Positions 53,801 through 61,600 of a stretch of 64,000 nt of DNA are shown in pieces. Each line of letters opens with the position of its first letter. The stretch's first letter is position 1. The position numbers were made by a program, and so were the translations under genes. A model generated the notes under the pieces. It ran no database searches. It was not told the origin of the DNA and saw nothing but the letters and a program-made list of their open reading frames with translations. The stretch comes from Calothrix sp. PCC 7507 (GTDB taxonomy: Bacteria; Cyanobacteriota; Cyanobacteriia; Cyanobacteriales; Nostocaceae). The stretch lies in NCBI RefSeq assembly GCF_000316575.1, contig NC_019682.1, positions 2,788,001 to 2,852,000 of the forward strand, in the 5' to 3' direction.

Positions 53801-56481
53801 GGGTTAATCTTGAAGATTGCTAGTTTATCATTACCGCGATCGCTCGCCACGGCAATATCAATAGCCTCACCACCCAATTGAAACCCATATTGCAGGTCTA
53901 TATTGTTGTAGCGAATCCCACCCGGATTCACTTCTTGTAACAAGTTACCCGCCAAATCATATACCCGCAGTCCGGCATTTTTGACTGAGGTGAAAACTAA
54001 GCTATCAGCTGAGTTGTCAGCATTGACATAGATAGCTGGGTCATCAGCATCAGCGCGCTGGCTGGTGGGTAAGGTTGGATCGTCGAATAAATCCGGACGG
54101 GTTTCGACTGTGGGTGTAGCTGTTGGTATGACATCTGCACTCAATGTCAAGATTTGAGTAAACTGAGTTGCACCAAAGTTGTTGTCACTCACCAACACAA
54201 TTGACTGACGACCATCTGCCAGTTTGGGGCCGAAGGTGATACCTTCGATGTTGTCTAAACCAGTAATCGGATGATTGGTGTCTGTGGGGAGTTTTAGGTC
54301 ATTAAGATTCAACAATAGCCGCTTTTGTGCTGGAGCGATCGCTGCTAATTGAGTTGCACTCAAACTACTCAGAGAATCATAGACGCTGATATCCGTTGCA
54401 CCTTGCAGAGTCACTTCATAGATTTTGATGGTGTTACCTACACCCGCGCTGAAAGAACGTTCCAAGGCGAGTAAGGTGCCACGATTATCAATGGCTAACA
54501 AATCCACCAAACCATGATCACTAGCCCCTGTAACTGGGTTTGGCGGTACTGTGGTATCTGTAATATATAGATATTCTTTCTCTGGCTGCCCACTCAGCAA
54601 GTTGTATTGCAGAATGCGAGAACGGCTACCAGTTGTGGCGGTGGCGATGGGCCCATCTTGGAATAGGGCGTTTTCGGTGGCGGTGAATAAGGTTTTTTGG
54701 TCTGGTGAGATGGTGAGGCTTTCAAAGGCTAGGTTATTGCGAACCCCTGATGTCTGGGTGTCCCCTGCATCCACAATCCCGTTACCATTGGTGTCTACTA
54801 CCACTGGGAGGAATTTTTTGGGTACAGATAGAGACCTCACTTCTTGTCCCGTAGTGAGGGAAAATTCTTTAATGAAGGGATTCGTCACCCTACCTACACC
54901 AGGGTTAGCTTCACCCTCTGAGGAGATAAATACTGTACTCTTGTTAGTTAAAGCGATACCTTCTGGGTCAAGGCTATTGATTGCAAAGAAGTTGCCGTTA
55001 GCGTCTTTTATGGGGGTGACACTAGTAAAAGTTACTCCAGCAGCATCGGTAATGAACGTATAGAAACGCGCCGGAGCATTTTGTGAGCGATCGTCTGAGA
55101 TGGCGTAGAATTGCTTTTTAGCAGCATCGTAGGTGACACCAGACAACCCACCTAATGCTGTCGCTGTCCCATTCACTGTCCCCGCTGCACCAGTAGGAAT
55201 AAAGCCTGTGGGTAAGATTGTTTGCCCTTGGAGTCGGATATTAGGAGTGGTAGGAAAGTCATTAGGATTAGGCACAGGAATGGTTTTCCCGGCTTCCGTT
55301 GCACCTACCTGCACATCTGCATAGACCAAGCGATGGTCAGAACTGGGGAAACTACCAGGAAGACTGGCGTTAAAAGTACCGACTGCAGCAAAGTTGGGGT
55401 CAGTATTTACAGGCCAATAGACTGCTGATTGACTAATTTGCAAGTCAACCGAAGGTAACACATAGTCAGTCCGCAAGTTACCTGGTGCTGTATCAGCAAA
55501 GTCTGCGGTGTCAAAAGCTGAGTTACCCTTTTGGTTGACGTTAGCACCACCTTGTAAAACTGCTTGTTGAGAACCACCCAAACTGGTGGGGATGACATTA
55601 GTATTGATGCCAGGATTTTGTACCAGTTGGCGAATTGCATTGTCAAAACTGTCACCATCTAAGGGGTCAGCATTTTGATCACCCATAATCACAAAGCTAG
55701 AACCAGCAGTAATTCCGCCAGTTTTACCCTGGTCATCATAAATGTAGCTACCTTTACCAGGGGTAATATAGTCTGACCAAAAGCGAATCTCGTCGTGGTT
55801 GCGCTTACCGTTACGGTCTTCGGTGCCGTCAAAGGTGGGTGGTGTGGGATGGCTAACTAAAACATGTATTGTCTCCCCATTCACTTTGATGGGTACATCC
55901 CAGTGACTCTTGGAAGAAAGACGGAGAACGGCTTGTTCTTCTGGCGAGTACCAAGGAGTCGTGGAACCAGGTGTAGCGATGGTAGATAATAGAGAATCTG
56001 GCATATCCTTCCACAAGAAGTTCTGGAAGGTGCGGACATTATCGGTGTCGATGGGATATTTGGAAAGTAACAACAACCCATATTGACCAGAAAAGTTCCC
56101 GAATCCAAAAGCATCATCACCGTATCCTGCAGCACCTGGGGTTGTGACTGTCGTACCGTCATTGTTCAAGTCAAACCCAGAAGCAATTCCTGTATTACTG
56201 GGAGCAATATAAACGTAGGCATAATTAACGGGAGTAGCACCATTTTGACTAACTCCCAGGTAATTTTGCTGTAATAGTTGGACTGCTTCAAGGGGATTAC
56301 CCGCAACATAATCGAATTCGTTAATCAGCAGAACATCGGGATTGTTACGCTGGATAATTTCTGCTACAGCTTTCGCTTGAGCATTATTAGGAGTAGATAA
56401 ATCAGTTACTAATTGACCTTCATTATTACGGTTCAAAGAAGCATTGAACTGGGAAAAGCGAATTGTATTGGTAGTTACCAT
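47842..56481 (-). CDS. Giant 2,879-residue secreted phosphohydrolase: nuclease, phytases, two SurE domains, PhoD and DUF4114
   Basis: Approximate domains: endonuclease/exonuclease/phosphatase (1-395; LLINEFDYVAG, FVIMGDQNADP, SSDHRLVYADV); esterase-like phytase 1 (419-780; LGGLSGVTYDAAKKQFYAIS); beta-propeller 3-phytase (790-1147; ADDPAIYVNADN, DLQYGF, QTEGMVVDQETGYLYI); and esterase-like phytase 2 (1157-1563; GGFSGLYFQG, TDRGPNGEP). Two SurE nucleotidases follow (about 1580-1860 and 1867-2140; each ILLVNDDGYQAKGI, SGINEGENxGL and GIPSIAVSAGI), then PhoD (2148-2650; FVEFGDTIYADY, ILATIDDHEVVNDF). DUF4114 (about 2727-2879) ends GGDKDFNDITVKI. There is no signal peptide and no long RTX array, but the C-terminal module is shared with the RTX protein at 31524. 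The sequence reads open over 8.6 kb. Confidence 0.9.
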   Translation of the reverse strand: MVTTNTIRFSQFNASLNRNNEGQLVTDLSTPNNAQAKAVAEIIQRNNPDVLLINEFDYVAGNPLEAVQLLQQNYLGVSQNGATPVNYAYVYIAPSNTGIASGFDLNNDGTTVTTPGAAGYGDDAFGFGNFSGQYGLLLLSKYPIDTDNVRTFQNFLWKDMPDSLLSTIATPGSTTPWYSPEEQAVLRLSSKSHWDVPIKVNGETIHVLVSHPTPPTFDGTEDRNGKRNHDEIRFWSDYITPGKGSYIYDDQGKTGGITAGSSFVIMGDQNADPLDGDSFDNAIRQLVQNPGINTNVIPTSLGGSQQAVLQGGANVNQKGNSAFDTADFADTAPGNLRTDYVLPSVDLQISQSAVYWPVNTDPNFAAVGTFNASLPGSFPSSDHRLVYADVQVGATEAGKTIPVPNPNDFPTTPNIRLQGQTILPTGFIPTGAAGTVNGTATALGGLSGVTYDAAKKQFYAISDDRSQNAPARFYTFITDAAGVTFTSVTPIKDANGNFFAINSLDPEGIALTNKSTVFISSEGEANPGVGRVTNPFIKEFSLTTGQEVRSLSVPKKFLPVVVDTNGNGIVDAGDTQTSGVRNNLAFESLTISPDQKTLFTATENALFQDGPIATATTGSRSRILQYNLLSGQPEKEYLYITDTTVPPNPVTGASDHGLVDLLAIDNRGTLLALERSFSAGVGNTIKIYEVTLQGATDISVYDSLSSLSATQLAAIAPAQKRLLLNLNDLKLPTDTNHPITGLDNIEGITFGPKLADGRQSIVLVSDNNFGATQFTQILTLSADVIPTATPTVETRPDLFDDPTLPTSQRADADDPAIYVNADNSADSLVFTSVKNAGLRVYDLAGNLLQEVNPGGIRYNNIDLQYGFQLGGEAIDIAVASDRGNDKLAIFKINPNGNANGKYLEDITDSSIGTLFQNLPFTSPYSSSARSSYGLTLYRSPKTNDYYVFTSRRQTGDVAQFKLIDTGNGKIGAERVREFTIPTIEGRDPQTEGMVVDQETGYLYIGQENVGIWKFQAEPNGGQTGKLIDKVKALGGEHLTDDVEGLTIYYGKDGTGYLLASSQGDNTFVAYTREGTNQYLGNFGVGNSGSIDSVQESDGADVINVPLGPNFPFGLFVTQDGNNDPAKLVDGANINSNFKFVPWENIANTFPTALNIDTTSYDPRNPVNRTNLTTYEFQNLPKLGTTSKGQDILLGGFSGLYFQGIAPNGNLKFVTNTDRGPNGEPTGVNRPFYLPNFQPEIVSFELNKSTGEITITKRTGLYRQDGKTPLTGLPNLQAGAGGLAYTDEVAVDLDNKPLPNDPLGADLEGIVVAENGDYWLVDEYRPAIYHFDVNGKLLDRFIPKGTATAPNPDQPAGTFGTEVLPEVYASRRNNRGFEAVALEGNKLYAFIQSPIDNPDNTGDTTSRASRNLRILEFDIITKQVTGEYLYLLDDITAAGNAKTDKLGDAVSLGNGKFAVVERDDLGTTASNKLIYQIDLAQATNINNPANFTLPAGKTIEQLSPAELTAANITPVTKSLIANAAQFGYTGVEKLEGLALVAPNTLALLNDNDFNVTGNTPTEKLGLLELPYNLTDEPKPKTSLNILLVNDDGYQAKGINILYDKLVAAGYNVTLIAPKTQQSGQGTSINADKISQPLEIVNYQPNKWYVDGTPVVVATAALDYILKNNQPDLVISGINEGENLGLEGIISGTLSAAVSALNQGIPSIAVSAGINLAESSSKYPSTDKAYDVGANYIVDLISQLKAKQGSNSSLLPKGIGLNVNIPVGQEITGVSFTQFDAATSFDLQFGQLPPNFGTGQGLLFTQKTLPAGTTPNPVSEGEQFLTGHITVTPFDGDWGTPQDQRQAINSRLNTLKTPGLTDPIKSATKSLTILLVNDDGYQAKGIDVIYNALTAAGHNVILVAPKNQQSGKGTAINTDKIFQNIEVSEFDPGKNKWYVDGTPVVTTWAGLDYILPNKENISKPDLVISGINEGENIGLDGISSGTLSAAVAALQSGIPSIAVSAGIDLAELQKGDKSSTEKAYEIGARLVVDAINQLLATQGNNAALLPQGVGLNINIPAYNPANPKLSTLGGVAITKFDQGNSLDIKVAEIKPGVPGLTISGTPVITGDTESEGGQFVARNITITPIDGDWSAIAASRQQVANQAGAIPVNAIASGDTTQDSTVLWARSIFPGAVKFEYSTDANFSVIAGTKNAIVTNINAPVKVAVEGLQAGTDYYYRVTDAAGATSIGRFSTAAAPGTQAGLTFGVSGDWRGELAPYPAISNADERNLKFFVEFGDTIYADYASPAVKNPDGTEKDQVTTLDEYRAKHAEVYSQRYGQNTWGDLRAATSILATIDDHEVVNDFEGGEDLAKASAADKALYGATSGLVNDSPLYENGLQAFQEYNPIRNDFYSQTGDARTDGERKLYRYNTYGGDAATFVLDARSFRDAELPGVVNTNDLAQVGDFLAKSFNPARTLLGRSQVEDLKRDLLQSEKDGQTWKFIMIPEPIQNLGVVGASDRFEGYAAERTEILKFIDDNKISNVVFVSADIHGTLVNNLTYQLAPGQAQIATSAFEITTGSVAFDAPFGQTVAELASAIGLLTPAQQQFYNALPIANDTDSIVNDKDDFIKQIVNSGLNPLGYDPVGLNDNLAQANGLINAKLLQGDYIASHTYGWTEFNIDQQTQKLTVTTYGVDAYTREELAANPNVIANRQPQIVSQFEVNPTLKTTPIPEISTTLDLRNVKQPLTAEFVVNREAAYDNFVGFYQVVDKNGGIDTNGDGKADLLPGQAGYVQAAVRGRIPGIDLVVNNLNTATYTGIFKPGSIFAPFLIVDNKPDAILDTNPNNDPSVYFPFLGANSDKSEHVRLLENNFLGFEDLPYGGDKDFNDITVKISLSFT

Positions 56482-56706
56482 AGGTTAGCCCTGGAGTAGA
56501 TTCAGAGTTATCAAAGAACAGCGGTCATTCGAGGCTATAATTTGTCACCACGTACATATGCGATTTCAGTAGCTATCACATTTTGACGTTACTGAATCAG
56601 AAAATAAAATGCCAAAAATACCTTTTCTTTGTACTTTTGCGACTTTGGGTGTTAGCGAAGCGGGGCGTAGCCCGATAAATTCATATTTTCAATCAGCAAC
56701 GCCACA

Positions 56707-57438
56707 TTATAGAAAAACATTGTCATAATTACCGAAAAATCTGTTATTGACAATGTCACGGAAACCTTCTAAATCTACAGACCAATTTTGCAATCGTTTG
56801 ACTATTTCTTGGAAGCGATCGCCTTCACTATAGCTAGTGACTTCATAATTAAAACTACCAGAAAACAACACAGCCGGCAGAGGTGGTTTTTCAGCTTGTT
56901 GAATTTGAGCTTCAGTCAAATTTAATAGTAGTTGACAATTCTCTAATTGATATGAAAAATTAATTGCTGCTTGCACTGGTCTGATGCCAATATCACACCA
57001 AGGGCCTGGTGAAAGTAGTTTCTCCACAATATACTTCCTCGTCAAACCTTGATTAGCAGGTAAGCCAACCAAAATTTTTGGTTTGATACTAATACCTTGG
57101 TAGTCACTGTATGGTAGTCTTTCAACAAAAATTCGCGCCAATTCGGGAATTTTCAGGGGATTTGTATTCGTCGGATCGATAATTTGTAGAAAAGAAACTG
57201 TCCGATTTTGAAAAACTAGATTCACACCATTCTGAAAGACAGCTTGAGCAGCGTTAGGTGTAATTGTTGGTTGACCTTGCAGTTGCCAATCCCCGGGAAT
57301 AATACCACTGATTTTGAGAAAATCTAAATTGAGGATTGATGGATTAAATTGATTGGCAAATAGTGCGATCGCCAATTCTTCAAATCCCACATTTCCCGTC
57401 GTTGATTCTGAACTTAGGTTATCTAGAACAGGCTGCAT
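56707..57438 (-). CDS. Hypothetical protein, 243 residues, not recognised
   Basis: A soluble protein with mixed alpha/beta character. It includes a repeated LARIFVERLPYSDYQGI / PKILVGLPANQGLTRKYIVEKLLSPG pattern, FSYQLENCQLLLNLTEAQIQQAEKPPLPAVLFSGSF, and a C-terminus RDIVNNRFFGNYDN. There are no membrane segment, signal peptide or known catalytic motif. It lies 225 bp upstream of the giant phosphohydrolase on the same strand and could be co-transcribed. An accessory or chaperone role in the locus is possible but unsupported. Confidence 0.6.
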   Translation of the reverse strand: MQPVLDNLSSESTTGNVGFEELAIALFANQFNPSILNLDFLKISGIIPGDWQLQGQPTITPNAAQAVFQNGVNLVFQNRTVSFLQIIDPTNTNPLKIPELARIFVERLPYSDYQGISIKPKILVGLPANQGLTRKYIVEKLLSPGPWCDIGIRPVQAAINFSYQLENCQLLLNLTEAQIQQAEKPPLPAVLFSGSFNYEVTSYSEGDRFQEIVKRLQNWSVDLEGFRDIVNNRFFGNYDNVFL

Positions 57439-57842
57439 ATTTATTTAATTCGGTAGATAAACACAACTGCTAATTGCATCTTTGTAGGCAAATTAATAGC
57501 TATATAACTAGAGAGTCTTAGAAAAGCTTTTATCAGTAAAGCAAGTGTAATAAAAAAAATTAATTCTGGGAAATTTTTAACTAAATGGCTGTTTAATTGC
57601 TAGTTACTCCCTAGTAAATCTTCAGGCCTCTTAAGTTATCCTAGTAACATTAAGAAATAGCTAGCAAACGGTTAAAAAATAGAAATCATCTCCGGTTTTA
57701 CCTTTTCTTCATGAAGATTACACAAAGTCTTCACAATGCAATTTTAAATTCTGATCTGTTTGAGAGCGGGGACAGGGAAACCCGCCCCCACACTTTCATA
57801 GGGATGAAAAAGAGCAAAGCGCGGGAACCGCGGCGCTACTTT
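57439..57842. other. AT-rich intergenic region with imperfect GC-rich hairpin
   Basis: About 400 bp between two minus-strand genes. It contains the promoter for the 243-residue protein and, near 57815-57835, an imperfect GCGCGG / CCGCGGCGC hairpin that may terminate the PEP-CTERM gene (a T-rich run follows on the minus strand). No gene was seen. Confidence 0.5.
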
Positions 57843-58490
57843 TTATACTTGTTCTTTTTTCCGGAACCGCTTTAACATCCCAGCACCAAACCCTAATGCT
57901 GTCAATGAACCCAACATCGTTGCTGGTTCTGGTACTGGTTGTACTTGAGCGCTATTATTAAATTGAGCATTGCTCACCAGCAATTGCGATACACCAACAG
58001 CGTCGTCTACATCGACCAGTCCGATACCAAAGAGGTAGCTACCCGCCGTGTTGAAGGTATAGCTAAAAGGAGAACTGCCTGTCAAAGCAGTGACAGCACC
58101 GTTAATTGTGACAAAGGCACTGTCTGTGTCGGTGGTCGAGAAGTTCCAGTTGAAGCTCAAAATATCGCCAACATTAGCGTTAAAAGTGTTCTTAATCGCA
58201 GAACCTTGTGTAGCACCAAAAATTGAACTAGGAGCAAGATTATCGAGTTGAGCAGGAGATACACCAAGAAAAGTCGAGATACTACCAGCACCACCGTCAT
58301 TAACGACTGTATTACCAGTACCTGACTTTAGTATTGCTTGACTTGGTGTTGTCGTGACATCACCAATTTTCTGCCAAGTAGTCAGGTCAAGACTAGCAGC
58401 ATTAGCTGGGTTAGCAACTGCAAAAGTACCAAAACTCAATAAGCTGAAAGTACCTGCGGTGAGAAGTGAATGTTTGAAATTGGTAAACAT
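57843..58490 (-). CDS. PEP-CTERM sorting domain protein
   Basis: The ATG at 58490 (MFTNFKHSLLTAGTFSLLSF) puts the signal peptide at the N-terminus, with cleavage after NAA-S. An upstream ATG adds 12 residues. The 215-residue protein has a beta-rich body (QLDNLAPSSIFGATQGSAIKN, SFNWNFSTTDTDSAFVTING). The C-terminal sorting signal has VPEPATMLGS, a hydrophobic helix and basic KRFRKK. Such tails are cleaved by exosortase-family enzymes at the cell envelope. This is a Sec/exosortase route, distinct from the signal-less T1SS substrates around it. Confidence 0.88.
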   Translation of the reverse strand: MFTNFKHSLLTAGTFSLLSFGTFAVANPANAASLDLTTWQKIGDVTTTPSQAILKSGTGNTVVNDGGAGSISTFLGVSPAQLDNLAPSSIFGATQGSAIKNTFNANVGDILSFNWNFSTTDTDSAFVTINGAVTALTGSSPFSYTFNTAGSYLFGIGLVDVDDAVGVSQLLVSNAQFNNSAQVQPVPEPATMLGSLTALGFGAGMLKRFRKKEQV

Positions 58491-58588
58491 GGGATTCTGT
58501 TTGTTTGCGAAATATTTTGTGTACATGAAAAAACAAGTTGAACTTTTCCAGTTTAGTGGTGAGTGCTACAGCGCCCACCACTAACTGC

Positions 58589-58621
58589 TAGTAGTCTGAG
58601 TAAGCAACTGTGAGACTACTA
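58589..58621 (-). terminator. Hairpin overlapping the end of the nuclease gene
   Basis: TAGTAGTCT (58589-58597) pairs exactly with AGACTACTA (58613-58621), directly after the TAG stop codon (58622-58624). It is a plausible but weak terminator. Confidence 0.45.
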
Positions 58622-61600
58622 CTAGAAAACGAAGTTTTGGGTGTTGTTTGCTAACTGTTGGCTAACGTTGTCTAACACCAGGAAATTTCTGAAGATGGCG
58701 GAGCCAACTAATCCATCATTGTCAATCTGGAGAATAGAAGCGCTAGCGGTAGATCCTTGCACCAATTTCACGTAGCCATCGGTGATGGCATTTGTGCCGT
58801 TATAGCCACCAGAAACCAGACTATCTAGCAACTGAGTCAGGACAATTTTGTCTTTACCGACTTCAAAATCAGTGATGCGATGACCCACTTCATTAATGTT
58901 GGTATAAACAATTTCATCTCTACCAGCGCCAGTGGTGATAGTTTTTGCCCCAGCACCACCGAAAATCCGGTCATTTCCTGCTGTCCCTGTGATTGGATTT
59001 CGACTACCTGCGGGAGGAGCAATGACGTTAATGCTGTATAAATCCAATCCCACAACTACTGGATCGTGGTCAGAAGAACGGAAAGCATCAGCATTATATA
59101 AGCTGGTTTGTTGCCCTGCTGACTTAAAGTTGGTGTTGTAGTCGAGAACAGTAGGCTCATCGGCGTTGATGTGCCATTTTTCTGCACCTGTAACTTGTGA
59201 CGCCAGACTGCTAGTGCCTAAAGCATGGTCAAGGGAACCCACCTGTCCATCGAAGACATATGAATAGGAGGTATTTGGCAGCAGGTTGTTATATCCGGCA
59301 TTTTGCAAAGTTGTTAGCGGATCTTCCTTGGCATAGGCGTTGAGGTCACCCAAAATCAGGTAATCTGGATCAGTGGTATTTGTGGGATTTGTGGCTAACC
59401 ATTGTGCTAAATCTTGAGCTTGGCGAGTCCGTGTCCCATTGGATAGACCTTGACCATCTCCTGCATCAGCATCACCAACACCACCGGAACTTGAACCCTT
59501 GGATTTAAAGTGGTTAACAACTGCGGTGAAACTCTCACCCGTTGAGATTTGTTGGAAGGTTTGCGCTAGGGGTTTACGTCCCACCAAGTCAAACGAACCT
59601 GAACCATATCCATTAGGTATTGCTGCTGCTGCACCAACGGGGGTAACTTTGCCGGGTTTGTAAATTAATCCGACGGTAATTTCGTCAGTTGCTAAACTGG
59701 TTCCGGGATTGATAAAGGCATAAGTGCCAGCACCCGCAACGGCATTCAATCCATTGACTAAATCTTGAATAGCGCTGGTAGCACCGTAACCATCGTTCTC
59801 CAGTTCAATTAGACCGACAACATCGGCATTTAAGCCAATGATTGCAGCGATCGTTTTGTCGCGCTGACGGTTGAATTCGTTGAGATTCTCGGCTCCACGG
59901 GAAGTAGGAAAGCCACCACCAGTACCATTACCGTTAAAGTAGTTGAGAACGTTAAAGCTGGCAACTTTCAGCGTTCCACCCACATCTGGTACTGTGGTAG
60001 GGCGGGGATTAGCTGGAGTAAAGTTGACGCCAGTGGAAGTTTGAATGCGATACCCTTCAAAGCGTTCGTCTAAAACACCAGTAATGCTGGCAACGGTATC
60101 ACCACCGCGTAGGGTGTTAGATGCACTGAGAGGATTACCGCCACGAGCAAAGATAATCGGGTCAGGATTTTGAGTATTCCTACCGTCATCCAGAATAATC
60201 TGGCGCTTGGCAATCTCAGCTAAATAGGCAGAGTTGCCGCTAACACTTGGGGCGTTGAATTGGGTATATTGGTCAAGTCTGCCGTCGGTTCCTGGTTGGT
60301 TGCTAGCACCATTTGCCGCGAGGACAACTTGTCCAAAACGACCTAGTTCAAAATATTCGGTAACAGTGAGGTTACCAGTGCCGCCGCTAACATTTACTAA
60401 CATTCCTTCGTAGCGTTCCAAGTCTGCCACGCTGGTAACTGGTAGCTGGATGTTAGTGATTGTAGGTAGTGTACTAGCGCCCAGGTTGACGACACTTGTC
60501 ACACTAGAAAGTTGAGTCAAGCTGCTGGTAACGCCACTACTAGTGCTGGTAAATTCGGCAACGGTTCCAGTTACCCGGACTTTATCGCCAGCGACACCGG
60601 TGAATTGTCCTGAGGAGTCAAAAACAAAGATGGCTTCTGAAGTTGAGAAGTTGGTGTCGGCGTCAGCATCTTCTTCTTGGACGTAGAAGCCATTTAATTT
60701 TGTCGAGCCGAGGAAGGCACTAACAACAATACCTTCAATGGTGCGTGTACCACCAAAGCCAGTGTTAAAGGTGGAACCACTGCCTTGAATGTCGTGGATT
60801 TTGGTAATGGTGGGGGCGGTAACCTCATTACCAAGGGTGATGGTTTCACTACGGAATTTTTGGAAGTTATTCTGGGCGAGGTCTTTGGAAATTGTGCTGT
60901 CGTTGTACCAAACTGTATCGCCGTTATCTACGAGTACTTGGATTTGGGTACCGCTAGTTAGGGAATTTGGCACTTCGACAATCGACTCGAAGCTACCCCC
61001 AGCATTCAGGGCGGTCAAATCGGCTGCTCGCAATACTGGTGCATCTGCTGAGTTACCAGTCCAAGTGTAAAGCCGGAAGTCGTTGGGAGCGGTTCCTGTA
61101 GCTGCACCTGCTGGGCCAGCAATAATAATGTACTGATTACTAGCATTACGCTCAATACTGCGGATACCACGCCCACCCAAGTCTAGTTGAATGGGCGAGC
61201 CAAAGGTTGCAGAACCAGTTGTACCACCTGAGTTATTCAGGATGCTGGTAAAATTAGTGACTGGAACAATCAGCGCTTTGGTGCGGTTAGTGGTTGGTTC
61301 GTTGGGCGCACGGAAAGCAACGTAGGCGGTAGTACCATCGGGGGCAATTGTCAAGCCTTCAATGTTAAAGCCGTTTGCCACTTCCGGAGATACACCATTA
61401 GCCGCACTCGCAGCCAATCCCAAAACCTGACCGTTGGCGTTATCCCAAGCAATGAGGTCATCTTCTAAAAACTTGTAGTATCCCTGGAATGTGAGGGTTG
61501 TATTCGCCCCAGTACCAGAAATTTGGGTGGCAAAAATGCGCTCGCGGTTGGGTCTGTCTTCATTACTGCTGTTGTTGCTGTGGGAACCTAGCCAGTAAAT

